Assembly (NCBI RefSeq): GCF_036323735.1
Contig: NC_086025.1
Span: 110,220,688 to 110,284,687 of the forward strand
DNA: 64,000 nucleotides
Reading direction: 5' to 3'
Origin: Rattus norvegicus
Lineage: Eukaryota; Chordata; Mammalia; Rodentia; Muridae
Under the pieces are notes generated by a model that searched no databases, was not told the DNA's origin, and was given only the letters and a program-made list of their open reading frames with translations. Of the stretch, positions 43,901-56,283 are shown piece after piece. The position numbers and the translations under genes are program-made. The stretch's first letter is position 1; each line of letters starts with the position of its first letter.

Positions 43901-46900
43901 TTTCCTGGGCCCTTGGGGCTCTGTCAGCTGGAAAGGCTAAGACTCAGCTCCCAGAAGGGCACCAAGCACCCCCAACTGGATGCTCAGGGCGGCTTTTGGA
44001 ACTCAAGGGTGAGATTGTCTTTGGAAGTGAAGCCCCAGTGACTACAGGTTAGAAGAACTCTCTCTGTTTCAGGGCTGTGGAGGCAATGTGTCGATGTGGT
44101 CCCCAATGCAGGAAATATTCGTGTTCTGTGTCGGCTGAGACCAGCTGAAGGGAAACCTTCCAGCCTGGTGAGCGTGGAGCCCGGACAAGGGGGAAGCATC
44201 ACCACGTGCTACCGAGGACGCCAGCATCGCTTTCGCCTGGACTGGGTCTTTCCTCAAGATGCCAGCCAGGAGGAGGTGACAGCTACCATTGCATCTGTCC
44301 CGACCCTTCCTTAGAGTCCCATGAGTCCAGAAGAGGCCCATTCCCTCTTCCATGCCTGTCTGAATACCTAGATGGTGGGAGGCCGGACTCCATCAGGGAA
44401 GGGAGCCACTGAAAGTTCTTGGAAGCAGGATTGGCTGCCCAGCTGAGGGCTAAGGAAAGTGAACCTGTCCAAGTGAGTTACTGCTCCTGGGGGACTGGCT
44501 ACAGAGCACTGATGGTACCCCAGTGGTGAAGACAGGGCTACGATCATATGGGTGCTAGCTTGGAACCTCTTTTGCCCAGGCTTCGGCACATCTGGGAAGA
44601 CAGAGCCTCTACTTGCTTTGCGACCCTACCACAGGTTATGTGGGAGCCCCAGTGCTCCCCCCCTACCCTGCCCTGATCCTACTCTCCCCTTTTTTCTGGC
44701 CAGACACCAGTGGAAAAGCAGTCTACCCAACTTGTTTCATACATGGTCTCCACTTGCACATACACTGTGCTGCTGGAGCTTCTGTGACTCAGATGTGGGC
44801 TCAGAGCTGATAAGGGATTAGGTAAGGGACAGAGCAGGCAGTGAAGACCCAGACTACCTGCTGCTCTCACAGACGGTATACTGTAGTGTCTAACAGAGAG
44901 ACTCGCTGCTGACTGATGTCCCACCTGCCTCTGTCTTTCTTCTACTCACCCTGGCATCATCTCCCACCCCAAACTGCAGCCACACACAGCTCCCTAGACT
45001 TTCCTGCAGTGCTTTGGGGAGCCCGCACTGGGTGAGCGATCCAACAAGCTGGACCAAACGAAGCATCTCACCTGTAGTTTCCATTTTGTACTACCTAGTC
45101 CTGAAGCTTTTATCCTCACTCCGCTAATTCCAGACATTATTTATAGGATCGTCAATCAGAAGTGACAGCCAGCCAGTGTCTAAAGACCTTCTCCTATGAG
45201 AGTTGGCTGTGTAGTTACTCAAAAGACTTATTGTCTCCACCATAGTTCTGTCCAACAAGTTGAACGTTTCAGCCCCACGTCTTCCTCAGCTTTGTTCCTG
45301 AGCCTGGTTTCTGCAGTCCTTCCTGGTCATTATCTCCTATACCCACAGAGGTCCTTCTTGTTTGTTTGTTTTTAAGATAGGGTCTCGCTGTATATCTCTG
45401 GCTGGCCTGGAGCTAGCTATGTAGACAGCCTGGTCTCAAGCTCAGAGGTCTGCCTGCCCCTGCTTCTCGAGGGTTGGAATTAAAGGCATGCACCACTCCT
45501 CCCTATTTAGGTTTATTATTTTCCCGCCTACTACTCAGGTTCCCAGCATGCATTTCTATTAGTTGCCATAGACAGGAATGACTCAGAAAAAAACATAGAA
45601 AGGATGATACTGAGCTGGAGAGATGGCTCAGTGGTTAAGAGCACTGTCTACTCTTCCAGAGGTCCTGAGTTCAATTCCCAACAACCACAACATGGTGGTT
45701 CACAACCTTCTATAATAAGATCTGATGTCCTCTTTTGGTGTGTCTGAAGACAGCAACAATGTACTTATATATAATAAATAAGTCTTTTTTTAAAAAAAAA
45801 GGATGATATAGTACTTGGCTTTTAGTCACCCAACGGGTTAACCTGAAGTCTAGCCCTGGCATCTAAGCTCTTGACCACTGCTCTCCCCCTCCCCCACCTC
45901 ACCCCGGACTTCCTAACCGGGTCTCTAGGACTCTAAATTGTCCATCAGGCTGTTGTATTTTGTTATGCTTCCACCCCTCCGATCCGATTGGATTGGCAGC
46001 CGCTGTCTGAAGGAAGGAGCCACTTCCCAGGGGAGTTAAACTTTGCTCACATTTTGCTGACTGCACTTTACTGCCTTCCAGGTCTTGAGTGAGGAGATAG
46101 GAAAGGACTGAGAACATTTCTTCCCCCTGTTTTTCATCCCCAGGTCTTCAGGCAGCTGGAGCCAGCTGTGTTGTCCTGCCTCCAGGGGTACAGTGTCTGC
46201 GTGTTCACCTATGGTCAGACTGGGACAGGGAAAACCTACAGCATGGAGGTAGGTTGGAGCTTGCACTTGGGAGGGAGGAGGGGAGACTCGGGCTTTGTAT
46301 GAGAGTCCAATGTGGCACTGCACACTGTCCTCAGGGCCCACCTGAGGATCCTGGCATAGCGCCTAGGGCACTGCAGTTGCTGTTCCGGGAGATGGGGACT
46401 GGAGGGCACCACCATGTGACCCTCAGCATGGTGGAGATCTACAACGAGGCAGTCAGGTCAGGGATCCGTGGGCGGCTTTCTCCTTGCCCCTGGCCGTTTC
46501 TGCAGGCACCTTTAAAACCCATAGAACTAAACCCACTCTCTCTCACCAGGGACCTCCTAGCTACGGGGCCTCCAGAGCGCCTGGTAGTCAGGCAGGGACC
46601 TGCAGGGCAGGGGGGAATTCAAGTGGCCGGCCTCACACACTGGGACGTACCTAACCTGGAAACCCTGCACCAGGTACAGCTGCCCTCCAGGGCCCCTGTC
46701 TGCTCCCACCTAGGGGCAGGGACTATATATATATATACCAGGTTAGCCTTGATGCTCTGCTCTCCAGATGCTGAGTCTGGGGAGAAGCAACCGGGCTACA
46801 GCAGCCACTGTCATGAACCAGCACAGCTCACGCTCCCACGCCCTAATTACGCTGACTTTACGTGCAGCTTCTCCCCCTCGGGCCCAGGGTATCACAGGTA

Positions 46901-47562
46901 CCACTGGTTGTGCTTAAGTCCTGCTGAGTTTCCAGCTCTACGAAGGCTTCCCTCCACATCTGGTTCATTTGCCCTGCAGGCACACTGCACCTGGTGGATC
47001 TGGCAGGATCTGAACGGGTGTGGAAAGCAGGGGTAGCCAGCCCGGTACAGAGAGACCCGAATGGCGCCCGGCGTCTGCGTGAGGCCCAGGCAATCAACCG
47101 CTCCTTGCTGGCACTAGGAGGAGTGATGGCCGCGCTTCGAGCTCGGAGGCCTCATGTGCCCTTTCGTGACTCACAGCTTACGCGCCTTTTACAGCCGGCG
47201 CTTGGCGAGGGCACCACTGCAGTTTTATTGCTGCAGGTGGGTCCCTGGGCTAGTGCATGCCTGGGTGCTGCCACCCGGGACTGTGAATGAGTTCCCTTCT
47301 CTTGTAGATCTCCACAAGGGCGGAAGATCTCGGGGAGACCATCTGCTCACTGAAGTTCGCCCAGCGAGTGGGTCAAGTGGAACTGGGGCCTGCCCGGCGC
47401 CGTAGAACCCCACGCTCTGGGACCCCTTCTTCTCTCAGTACTGACACCCCTCTCACTGGAACTTCCTGCACCCCTACACCATCTCCTGGCAGCCCTCCCA
47501 GTCCCAGCCCCAACAGCTGTTCTGGCTTGACTCTTGAACCTCCAGGGGACCTGCCTCCTTAG
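40919..47562 (+). CDS. Kifc2: KIFC2, C-terminal-motor kinesin (791 aa)
   Basis: KIFC2 is a kinesin-14-type motor enriched in neurons, where it is proposed to move dendritic or axonal cargo. Exons: 40919-41017, 41266-41347, 41489-41637, 41733-41871, 41980-42122, 42204-42269, 42345-42473, 42859-42936, 43047-43161, 43238-43347, 43900-44008, 44112-44275, 46144-46248, 46335-46456, 46550-46673, 46768-46897, 46980-47236, 47308-47562; total 2376 nt. The N-terminus is hydrophobic (MYAFYSLLIYIFYSLF), followed by coiled-coil segments (about 190-400; LEELRQQLEQQEEEL, LQQLQQETEQNC). The motor domain (about 406-735) starts GNIRVLCRLRP. P-loop GQTGTGKT is at 485-492, switch I NQHSSRSHA at 595-603, switch II DLAGSE at 628-633. 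A Ser/Thr/Pro-rich tail follows. All nucleotide-binding motifs are intact. Exon 4's donor (GATG|GTCTGT) is weak. Intron 12 (1.9 kb) has expanded with SINEs. Confidence 0.98.
43540..43690 (-). repeat. B1 SINE in Kifc2 intron 10
   Basis: TCTCTGTGTAGCCCCGATGT ... CTGTAGACCAAGCTGGTC ... AAGTGCTGGGATGAAAG: a reversed B1. Confidence 0.85.
45360..45508 (-). repeat. B1-like SINE in Kifc2 intron 12
   Basis: TTGTTTGTTTTTAAGATAGG, then GGTCTCGCTGTATATCTCTG ... GAATTAAAGGCATGCACC: a reversed, diverged B1. Confidence 0.78.
45610..45797 (+). repeat. B2 SINE in Kifc2 intron 12
   Basis: Head GAGCTGGAGAGATGGCTCAG, tail AATAAATAAGTC plus A-run. An 11-bp duplication, AAAGGATGATA, lies at 45599-45609 and 45798-45808. 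It is in sense orientation relative to Kifc2. Confidence 0.9.
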
Positions 47563-47923
47563 ATCTGGGTCAAAGCTCTTGGTACTGGGCTAGAGAACAT
47601 ACCTCTGCTGGCAGAGGCAGCTGTGAATCCTACACCCCATTTCCCAGGTCACCCTTTAAAAGACAAAAACTCTGGGGCCCTGACTGCCCACAACAGAGTC
47701 GTGCAGCTTCCCCCTTCCTCTTCTTGATCTGGCCAGAGAATGTTATGCTTTGACGAGGGATTACCTCCGCCCTTCCACCCCCAGCTGAGCCCAGGGCCCT
47801 TAGTTGTCTCCTTATCCATTTGCCCTTATCACAGCACACAGCAGGGGAGCCAAGCTGCCGGAACCAGACCCCAGACCAAGTGGTTTCCCAAGTCGCCACC
47901 CTGCCCCCAGCATCAGACTTGGA

Positions 47924-47929
47924 ATTAAA
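47924..47929 (+). terminator. Kifc2: Poly(A) signal of Kifc2 (ATTAAA)
   Basis: ATTAAA 362 nt past the Kifc2 stop codon, the first canonical-class signal downstream. A second ATTAAA at 48297-48302, followed by G/U-rich sequence, could serve as a distal site. Confidence 0.7.
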
Positions 47930-47949
47930 ACGTTGTAAATTCCTTTACT

Positions 47950-48431
47950 GTTAATCACTCCCCGACTTCCATTACACCAAAATCATGTATGGTCCAGTCT
48001 TTCTTAACCCTTTCCCTGAAAGGTGCTACCTTCCACCCAGGCAGTTGACAGAGGGCAAGACTTCAGATTGGACCCACTTTTGGCTCTCCCTCCCCCAGCC
48101 TGGAGCCAGGAAGGCATGGTGACAGCGGGATGGATAGATGGATGGCTTGAGGGCCTGAGAAGGTGGGATCAAGAGGAGGCACTATCTAGGTTGAGCCCTG
48201 CTCTCCAGATCTGGTCCCTGTGTGTGAGAGTGTCAAAGGCGCGGTTGGCCAGGCCTTCCTATCTAGCAGAGGCAAAACCCTTTCTGGAGTTACCTAATTA
48301 AAGCTGTGGGTTTTCAGCAAGGCTGTGCCTGGTGTTTTGAAGCTGTTGCAGTGGACGTGCTCCTAGCTCTGGTTCATCAAAATGATATTCATGGATGGAA
48401 GAGAGAAGTAGCCCTTGTCTGCCCTAAAATA
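47950..48431. other. Tail-to-tail gap between Kifc2 and Foxh1
   Basis: Unique sequence with no ORF of note and no SINE. It must contain the Foxh1 3' UTR and poly(A) site. No AATAAA or ATTAAA is visible on the minus strand; only a variant AGTAAA (reverse of 47943-47948) lies at the far end. The two 3' UTRs may therefore overlap, as they do in human annotation. Confidence 0.55.
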
Positions 48432-49997
48432 TTACATGCTATACCAGGAAAGGAGCCAGCCTGGGGCAGGAGCTGCCAGGTCCCTAGGGTGGCTGACCCA
48501 CACATCATAGATGCTCTTGTTGGGTGGTACTCCCTGGAAGAGGGAGTCCAGATCACAGAGCAGATCCTGGGACCCTTGGGATTCAGTACCCACGCTCCAG
48601 TAGGCTGGGCTGGCTGAAGATGGGCACCGGGGACAAGAGGTAGGGGGTAGCGTGGCCAAGGGCATTACTACATTGGGCGTGTAGATGGGCAAGTAAGAGG
48701 TGGGTAGCTGTCCCCACAAGGAAGCTCTGCTCCCCCTCCTGGACATTCCCATGGAATCTGAGGAATCCTGAAGTAAGTGGAGGGGCCAGGAGCCTTGGTC
48801 TGAGGAAACGGGAGAAGGCCTGATGACTTCCCCTTGGGAAGTCTCCCCCTCTATTCTTGTGGGCCTGGGAAGGGAGCTGAGGGGCCACAGAGGCTTATCA
48901 GAGACGTTAGAGGGTCCAGCGCCTATCCCCTCTTCCCCCTTTGACAAGGTGCTTGCCTGAGCTGGAGTGCTCTGTCCAGCTAGCCTAGGATGCTGGGGCC
49001 ATGTGGATGCTTTCCCAGGGTCCCCTAGCAGGGACTTGATGCTGAAATCCTCCCTAGATGGTGGTGGGGGACTGGGTGGCCGATAAGGCTGGCCGTGGAG
49101 CACATAGGGGCTCAGGTCCTTGGCGAACGCTCTGTGTGTGCCCCGGTTCTGCCATCGACGGCACAGGGCAGTGTTCTGAAGGCGCAGCGCCTCTGCAGGA
49201 ATCAGGCTCACGTCCACCGCCCAGAAGTTGCCCTTGGCCTGGGGCTTTGCAGGGTCCTTAGGCACCTAGAGAGTGGTTGGCTTGGGTGTGGCTGTTCTAC
49301 CGAGAGATTCAGGGTTTCCAAGCCCGTACCTCCCCCAGGATTCGATCATTGACCACCCCACCTTACGGAAGCACCGGTTAGAGGAAAGGTTGTGGCGGAT
49401 GGAGTCCTTCCAGCCCTCATAGTCGTCCCTGAAGAAGGGGAACACTGCCTGGACCTGACGGATAATCTGAAAATAGGCAGTATTTGGCGCGGTGAGGCAG
49501 GGATTGAAGTAGTACCCTCTCCCTCTCCTACAGCCGACCCCAGGCCTTCCCTTCTTAGGGGATTAGACTTCTGTGCCTGAGAGCAGAGTGTGTGGGGGTT
49601 GTGGGAGAAGAGTCTCAGGTCTGGTCTCACAAGCAAGGATGAGTGGACTAGGCAGAGGCCAAGTGTGAGCCTACAGTAAGTGGGTACAGGTCTGGGAAGT
49701 GGTGCCCCAAAGCACGAGGGACTCTCTCACCTGAGCCAGTTTCAGTCTGCGGAAGGGTGCGGCCTGAATTACCAAGGCGATCATGGCCAAGTAAGTGTAG
49801 GGGGGCTTGTCATGCCGTAGGTATCTCTTCTTCCTCCTCTTGGGGGTCTTCGAAAGAGACTCTGCTTCTGGAGGCCTCAGCTGAGAGTTGTCGAGAGGCC
49901 CCATACAAGGGATGTAGCCCTGGGCCAGAGCCTGGACCAACTGGGGGCTCAGGGTAGTCGGACTGTAAGTTGAGGCCAGGTCCCAGCCCGAGGCCAT
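48432..49997 (-). CDS. Foxh1: FOXH1 (FAST1/2), forkhead Smad partner (401 aa)
   Basis: FOXH1 is a nuclear transcription factor that recruits Smad2/3-Smad4 to Nodal/activin target genes in gastrulation and left-right patterning. Exons: 49731-49997, 49362-49466, 48432-49265; total 1206 nt. The forkhead domain spans about 64-160 (KPPYTYLAMIALVIQ; WKDSIRHNLSSNRCFRK; GNFWAVD) and is split by both introns. The C-terminus has the FoxH1 motif (LPTSYLPIYTPNVVMPL, about 320) and the Smad-interaction motif PPNKSIYDVWVSHPRDL near the end. I chose the start MASGWDLAST because it matches the mouse protein. An in-frame ATG 29 codons upstream (50082-50084) is open but has no obvious conserved content. Length equals mouse FOXH1. 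Convergent with Kifc2. Confidence 0.97.
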
Positions 49998-50097
49998 GCT
50001 GGGACAGGGAGGCCAGGCTCTTTCTTTATCATTCTGATGAAAGGGGGAGGGGTGAGAGAAAGAGGCTGTGGGGGAGGGGAACATGTGTGGGCAGCCA

Positions 50098-51460
50098 CAA
50101 TTAGCAGGTTTCAGTTAATCTTGGAGGGAAGGGCAGAAAAGATTCCAGTAGGGACTTTTGGTGGCCTTTGAAATCAGTCTCCACTCTCAAGTTGCCTTTG
50201 GGTGCCTGGGTATCCCCTATAACCTGGAAGGAAAAGCCCTTGAAAGAAGTCTACCCCAGGGTAATGTATCTGCCTGGGTTGGTCTCTAACTCCCATTTAA
50301 CAGAGGGGAAATGACTTCTCCAGCCAAACTACCCAGAGAGGGATGGGGAATTCCCAGGAGTTCAAGACAAAGCAGTCAAAAGAAGTCAAGCCCTAGGTGG
50401 GGAGTCTGCCCAGAACTTAATGAGGTAGGGGGCATACAGACTGACAGACTTTCTAGACCAAAAAGGAATAGAGTCTGTCCCCAGAAACAAGAGGAGGATA
50501 CAGAGACCTGGTCACTGTCTGTGTTCTAAACTTTACCCAAGTTCTCCTGGCTACTACAATGGGCAGGTTTGTATTGAGAATCTGAATCAGGGCACAGACG
50601 GCAGAGATTGGTGTTAGAGTCAACAATCCAAGACCGTCGGCACTAAAAACTTTTGAGAAGGGGTTGGGGATTTAGCTCAGTGGTAGAGTGCTTGCCTAGC
50701 AAGCGCAAGGCCCTGGGTTCGGTCCCCAGCTCCGAGAAAAAAAAAAAAAAAAAACTTTTGAGAATTCACCTTTTCCTTGAAGCCCCTCCGGATTATACTA
50801 TCAAAGGACTGAGACCCTTGCCAAGGAAGGTACAGTCATGAGCGCAGGAGGGAGTGGGGACACACATGGAGGATGAACACAGGGGGACTTCACTTCCTCT
50901 GACAGTCCTACCTCTGGCTGGGTTGTGATCTTATCTCAGATTCTTCTTTTTAGCTCTCATCTGTCTTCCCCCGGAATCCTATCACCTCCTGCCCCTCTGC
51001 TTTCTATTCACAGGGTCTAGCTGAGAGTTCCTGTGTCTCTCACCTGGTAAATATCCCTGGCCTCAGACCTATTCACTAAATAAGTCATTCTGTCCCGCAA
51101 GCCTGAGGTCTCCCTTTCCAGTTTGTCCTTCCTTGCTTCCAGGTAAAGCCTGGCTCCTTAGTCTGATATTCAAGGCTCCTCATCACGGCTGCTTCTCCCT
51201 GACCACAGTATCCCAGGGTCCAACTATCAACCAAACTGCTGCCCATTCCCTGGTATTCGCTGCTCCCTCTTTTGACCAAACGCTGCTTCTGCTTTGAAGC
51301 ATGGACTCCTACCCTTTTATTAAAGAATAGGATAAAGAGCACCCTTCCGGGAACACTTGAACACTTGCCCTTCCCCGCCCCACCCGGGACGTCAAGGTGT
51401 TCATTCCACTGAATAGAGCACGAAAAAAAAAAAAAAAAAGTCAACCAATCATCTACCGGA
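50098..51460. other. Intergenic region between Foxh1 and Ppp1r16a promoters
   Basis: Divergent upstream regions of Foxh1 (-) and Ppp1r16a (+). Apart from the ID at 50660-50750 it is unique sequence, and I see no exon. Foxh1 regulatory elements would be expected here but cannot be pinned down by eye. Confidence 0.55.
50660..50750 (+). repeat. ID SINE with 14-bp duplication
   Basis: Canonical ID body and A tail. AAAACTTTTGAGAA is duplicated at 50646-50659 and 50751-50764. Located about 0.65 kb upstream of the Foxh1 ATG. Confidence 0.94.
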
Positions 51461-51860
51461 GCTGACCCCGCCTCTGTCAATCTACAGGGGATAGCCCCGC
51501 CCTTGCGGAGCCGCTCTGCCCAGCACTCCCACTCAGCACCGCGGCTTCCGCTCGGGACACCTCGGGCCGGAAGTGTCGCGTTGCCATGGCGAGGATGGGC
51601 GCGGGGCCCGCCCCCGTGGCGCCTGGAGCAGCGCCGGACTCCAGGGTCGGCCGGGCCCGGTTCAGGCAGCGGCGGGTGAGGTTCCAGGTGAGAGGGCCCG
51701 CGATTGTGAGTGAGGGTCGGGCCTGTATGGGAACGTAGGGAAGGCCGGGCACGCACGGCTGGGCGGGGCATGGCCGGTGAGCCCGCGCCGGTTCTTCTGC
51801 GGCCCGGTGCTGGCGGGGCAGTGGAGCGGGTCACAAGGGGCCTGCAGAAGGGGCGCCAGC
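51430..51860 (+). promoter_or_regulatory. Ppp1r16a: CpG promoter and probable noncoding exon 1 of Ppp1r16a
   Basis: A CpG-rich stretch next to a CCAAT box (AACCAATCA, CCAAT at 51445-51449). Plus-strand donors GGCGG|GTGAGG (near 51675) and TTCCAG|GTGAGA (exon end 51687) would close an untranslated first exon. In human the gene right of FOXH1 is PPP1R16A, transcribed in this direction with 5' noncoding exons and a long first intron. No PPP1R16A coding exon (ankyrin-repeat, protein-phosphatase-1 regulatory subunit) is present in the window, so the assignment rests on synteny and orientation. Confidence 0.6.
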
Positions 51861-52719
51861 TAGGCGGCCAGCGAAGGGTGTTTTTTTTTGTTTTGTGAAA
51901 CCTATCAGTGAAGGTAGTTCTTGCAACCTGTTAGTCGGATAATCCTCCGACAGTCTTCATTCTGACATTAGGACAGCGAAGGGACTTTCCTATGCTTCAT
52001 GTGGGCTTTGGAGTTCAGAAAAAAAGCACATTCTAGAGCCTCTTATGGCTTCAAGTGCCCCTTTCCTGGAGTCTGTGCCTCATGGATTGTGATTAGGAGA
52101 GGAATGTAGATCAGCCTGTGAAGTGTTTGAGCTCCTTCGTGTTCCTGACTGAACCAGTGCTAGAGGCTAGAGACAAGGAGGATTAATTATTACGGGTACA
52201 GAAGAGAAGTGTGTATTGGCTTGCTTCAGACTTGGGAGATAGAGCAAAGTTAGCTGACCCCGGACTGCTCCACCTTTCTTTCTTCCATTTTCTTCTTGGG
52301 GGATGCAAGTAGAGGCAAGAGGACAGACCTCAGTGAGCCCTCCTAGGTGTCTTTGCTCCCTAGGTATTCCCTTTTAGGATTGGGGTTTTCTTTGGAGGCT
52401 TTGTCATGCTTTAAGCACCCTGGCTCTTTAGAAGGGCGCCTGATTCACTTCAAGGAGACCAGAGCTGCTACTACCCCAGTATGGGAGCCGATTTGATTGA
52501 GGGACTGCTGGCCTAGTGAAACCTGCCCAGACCACTGGCTTCATGTTGTCATGGTGACGGGACTTTCAGCTCTCTGAAGGGCTACTAGTCTGCCTCTGCT
52601 GCTACTTTTTGCCCAAGGAAGTTTTTTGGGGGACTTTCCTCTCCTGATGCCTGGGTTGACTTTCTTCCCTGTTGGCCCAGGCCTTCCTGTTCCCCACCTC
52701 CTTTTTTAAAGGAATAATT

Positions 52720-52898
52720 TTTTTAAAAGATTTATTCATTATATGTAAGTACACTGTAGCTGTCCTCAGACACACCAGAAGAGGCCATCAGATCCCATTA
52801 CAGATGGTTGTGAGCCACCATGTGGTTGCTGGGAATTGAACTCAGGTCCTCTGTAAGAGCAGTTGGTGCTCTTAACCATTGAGCTATCTCTCCAGCCC
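52720..52898 (-). repeat. B2 SINE, minus strand
   Basis: Reversed full-length B2 ending ATCTCTCCAGCCC. TAAAGGAATAATT is duplicated at 52707-52719 and 52899-52911. Confidence 0.93.
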
Positions 52899-53012
52899 TA
52901 AAGGAATAATTCTTAAGTATTATTTCTTTATCGTTTGGGGTGGGTATATGCCATGGTACACATGTAGGTGGTTAGAAGATAACTACATAGGTCTCCTGGA
53001 ACTGTCATTTTT

Positions 53013-53099
53013 TTTTCTTTTTTTTGGAGCTGGGGACCGAACCCAGGGCCTTGCGGTTGCTAGGCAAGCGCTCTACCACTGAGCTAAATCCCTAACCCC
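53013..53099 (-). repeat. ID SINE, minus strand
   Basis: T-rich tail then a reversed ID body, with the variant ending CTAAATCCCTAACCCC. The duplication CTGTCATTTTT is at 53002-53012 and 53100-53110. It inserted at the edge of an older reversed B2-type SINE (53100-53215). Confidence 0.9.
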
Positions 53100-54753
53100 C
53101 TGTCATTTTTATAGTTGTGAGCCACCATGTGATTACTGGGAAGTAAACCCTGGTGCTCTGGAAGAGTAGCAACCAGTGCTCTCAACCTCTGGGCCGTCTC
53201 ACCAGTCCCTGTATTATTTGTTTTTGAGATTGGGTCTCACTATGTAGCCTAAGCTGGCCTTAAACTTGCAGTATAGCTTAGGCTAGCCTCAAATTTGCAG
53301 TGGTTCTCCTGTCTCTGCCTCTCAGGTGTGTAAGAGACATCTGACTCCTTTCCAGTCATTTCAAGTCAGTTTTTGCTTATGGGGACTGACCCATGGTTTC
53401 CTGAGTCCTGGATTAGAAATCAAAATTTATATATATATGTGTATATATATATGTATGTATACAGAGGAGACCTTTAAGAAAGAAACCTTACTTTTAAAAA
53501 GAGTTGTCCTTATTAGAATCTTTTTAAAGGTTAGTTTCAACTTACTGCTTGTAGTTCATCATGAAACAAAGTCAGGGCAGGAACCTGGAGCCAAGAACTG
53601 AGGGAGAGACCATGAAGAAATGCTGCTTACTGGATGCCTCCAGTGAGTGCTAGGTCCCTTGAGACTGAGTTACAGACAGTTAGGAACTTCTGTGTGGGTG
53701 CTGGGAATCGAACTAGGTCCTCTGGAACAGCAGCCAGTGCTCATAAACCTCTGAGCCTTTTCTCTAGCCTACTAGAGTTTTTTAAAATTATATTTTTTTA
53801 TTTGGGTGTTTTGCTTGTATGTATGTCTATATACTATGTGTGCACAGTGCCCTTGGAGGCCAGCAGAGAGCATTGAATAGCCTGTGAAATAGTTGTGAGC
53901 CACTGTGTCAGTGTTGAGGATTGAATCTGGGTCCTGTGCTCTTTTTCTTTGTTTGTGAGTGTGGGTGTTTCTCTGTGTAGCCCTGGCTGTCCTGGAACTC
54001 ACTCTGTAGACCAGACTGGTCTCAAACTCAAGTGTATCAGCCTCTGGCTTCCATATGCTGGGATTAAAGGTATGGACCACCAACCCCAAATGAGAAGCTA
54101 GTGCTCTTAGCCACTTAGATCAATTTTATTTTTGTTATTTTAAACTATGAGTATGTGTATATCTGCATATGTTGAGTATAGGTGCCCTTGGAGGTCAGAG
54201 GTGCTGGATCCCCCTAGAGCTGGAATTATAGGCAGTTATCATCTCCTAGATGTGATGTTGAGGATTTAACTTGGGTCTTCTAGAAAAACAGCAAAGTCTT
54301 TTTTAACCACTGAGCCTCTCTTGAGTCCCCCATACCTCTGCTTACCCCCTCCCCCCTTTTTTTTCTGAGATAGTCTCACTGCATAATCCTTGTTGGTTTG
54401 GATTTTGCTATGTAGACCAGGTTTAAACTCAGAGATATCTGCCTCTGCATCCCTGGTGTTGGGATTAAAGTGTTTGCCACCACACCTAGGCTAGCTGTCA
54501 TCTTTTATCTCCTGACCTAAACTGAATTCACATAAACAATCTGCAGGGCTGGGTAGCTCATCGCTTTAATCCTAGCACTCTGAGTGCAGAAGCAGGAAGA
54601 TCTCTGGTCAGCCTGGTCCTCAGAGTCAGTTCCAGGACAGGCAGGACTACACTAAGAAACCCTGTCTTGAAAAAACAAGAAAACAAAATGGAAGTAGTCC
54701 TGTTTTACCCTTTTGATGGTCTATAGTAGGTGTAGGATGTTACTGTGCGTGCG

Positions 54754-54788
<35 letters not shown>

Positions 54789-56283
54789 TTCTGCACATAC
54801 ATGCATGTCTGGTTTGGTTTTGGTGCTGCTGTGCATTGAACCCAGTATAACAACCCAGGACATCTCACATGCTAGGCAAGTACTACTTGTTACCTACTAC
54901 TTCAGGTTTTTTTTTTTTTTTTTTCTCTTCCTTTGAGCAAGGATCTTATTAAATAACTCAGGGTGGCCTTAAACTTGTCATGCCTCTACCTCCGCCTCCT
55001 TGTTAGGGTTACAGATATATGCCATCACACCCTGCCCCAGCACTCTGCCTTTTATTTCATGAGATGGTGTCTTGCCGTGTACAGTCAGGCTGACCCGGAA
55101 CTGAGCTTCTGAAATCCTGTGGTTATAGGAGTGGACCACCATGTTTCTGTTTCCAAAATGTTCAAGATAAAAGGTTTGCATCCATGAAACAAGAATCCCT
55201 GCTCCTCCTCCTCTAGATGCCAGAAGGCCATGCTGTACTCTGCTTCTAGGAGTCTGCATAGCACAGGCACCTCACACAGGTGAAATCATACAAAATCCAT
55301 CCCTTTACGTCTCGCGCCTTTGTAGCATGTATCAGAGTTCCATTCCTTTTTATAGCTGGGTAATATTCCACTGTATGAATGTGCCCAGTCTTGTTTGTTC
55401 CTGTGTTGATGGTGCTTGGATTGTTTCCAGTTCTTTTCTGTTGTGACTGCTGCTGCTATGAATATAACCGTGTAGGTAACCGACTCCCAGTTTTTCTTTT
55501 GGGAATGTGCCCAAAGTCATGTGGCTCTTTTCCTTTTCTACTGCTGGGCTCACAGAGCTACATCTCATCCGTTAACTGCAGTCCACGGTCCTGTAATGCA
55601 AAAATGGAAATAATATCAATCTCGCTGCAGAGTGAGGTGTGCAGATTAGATCGTTTGACTGTGGATTTGATTTCTTACCTCCTGTACCCTGTGAATAACA
55701 ACCATTTTCAAAGGGCAGCTGCTTTCTCACTCATCCCCAGCCCTTAGTGCTAGGTTTTGTGAGAGGCTCTCCTTCTGTAGTCCAGGCTGGTCTGGAATTC
55801 AGTATGTAGGGCAGGCTGTCTTTGAACTGGGCATGATCTTCTTGAGTTCTGGGATTGCACCACATTGGCCTTTTTGGGGATTTTGTCTGTTTGTTTTGTT
55901 TTTGATAGGGTCTGTATAGCCGAGACTGGCTTCAGACTTGCTAAGTAGCAGAGGCTGGCTTCCATCCTCCTTGACATAGCCATGTGTGGTGCCATGGCTG
56001 ACTTCCTTGAGCTATTGGACCCCATTATGCTACGGTCTGTGCTGCTTTCTTTCTTCTTCTTCCTGGTGGCTTCAGGGCCATCATAGTGTCCTGCCAGCTC
56101 CCACCTCTTTTTTTCTACCATCCAGTTTTCAGGAATTTGCTAAGCATATTTTTTTGTTAGTGTTGGGATTGTCCCCATTGATCCTGAGTATAAGGGGAGT
56201 CTCAGCATAACCATTGTTCACTGTAGGACCTTATGCTCTCTTGTTCTAAGTCTGGATGGAACTCCTATGTCTGTGCCTTTTCT

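Noticed and set aside
49266..49361. Foxh1 intron 2 (96 nt, 3n) as a retained coding intron
   Set aside because: In frame it ends with TAG at the acceptor itself, so retention would truncate the protein; treated as an ordinary intron.
51085..51834. 249-codon minus-strand ORF at the Ppp1r16a promoter
   Set aside because: Runs through a CpG promoter and a poly-A tract (translated as a Phe run); Arg/Pro/Gly-rich, with no domain and opposite to the expected gene.
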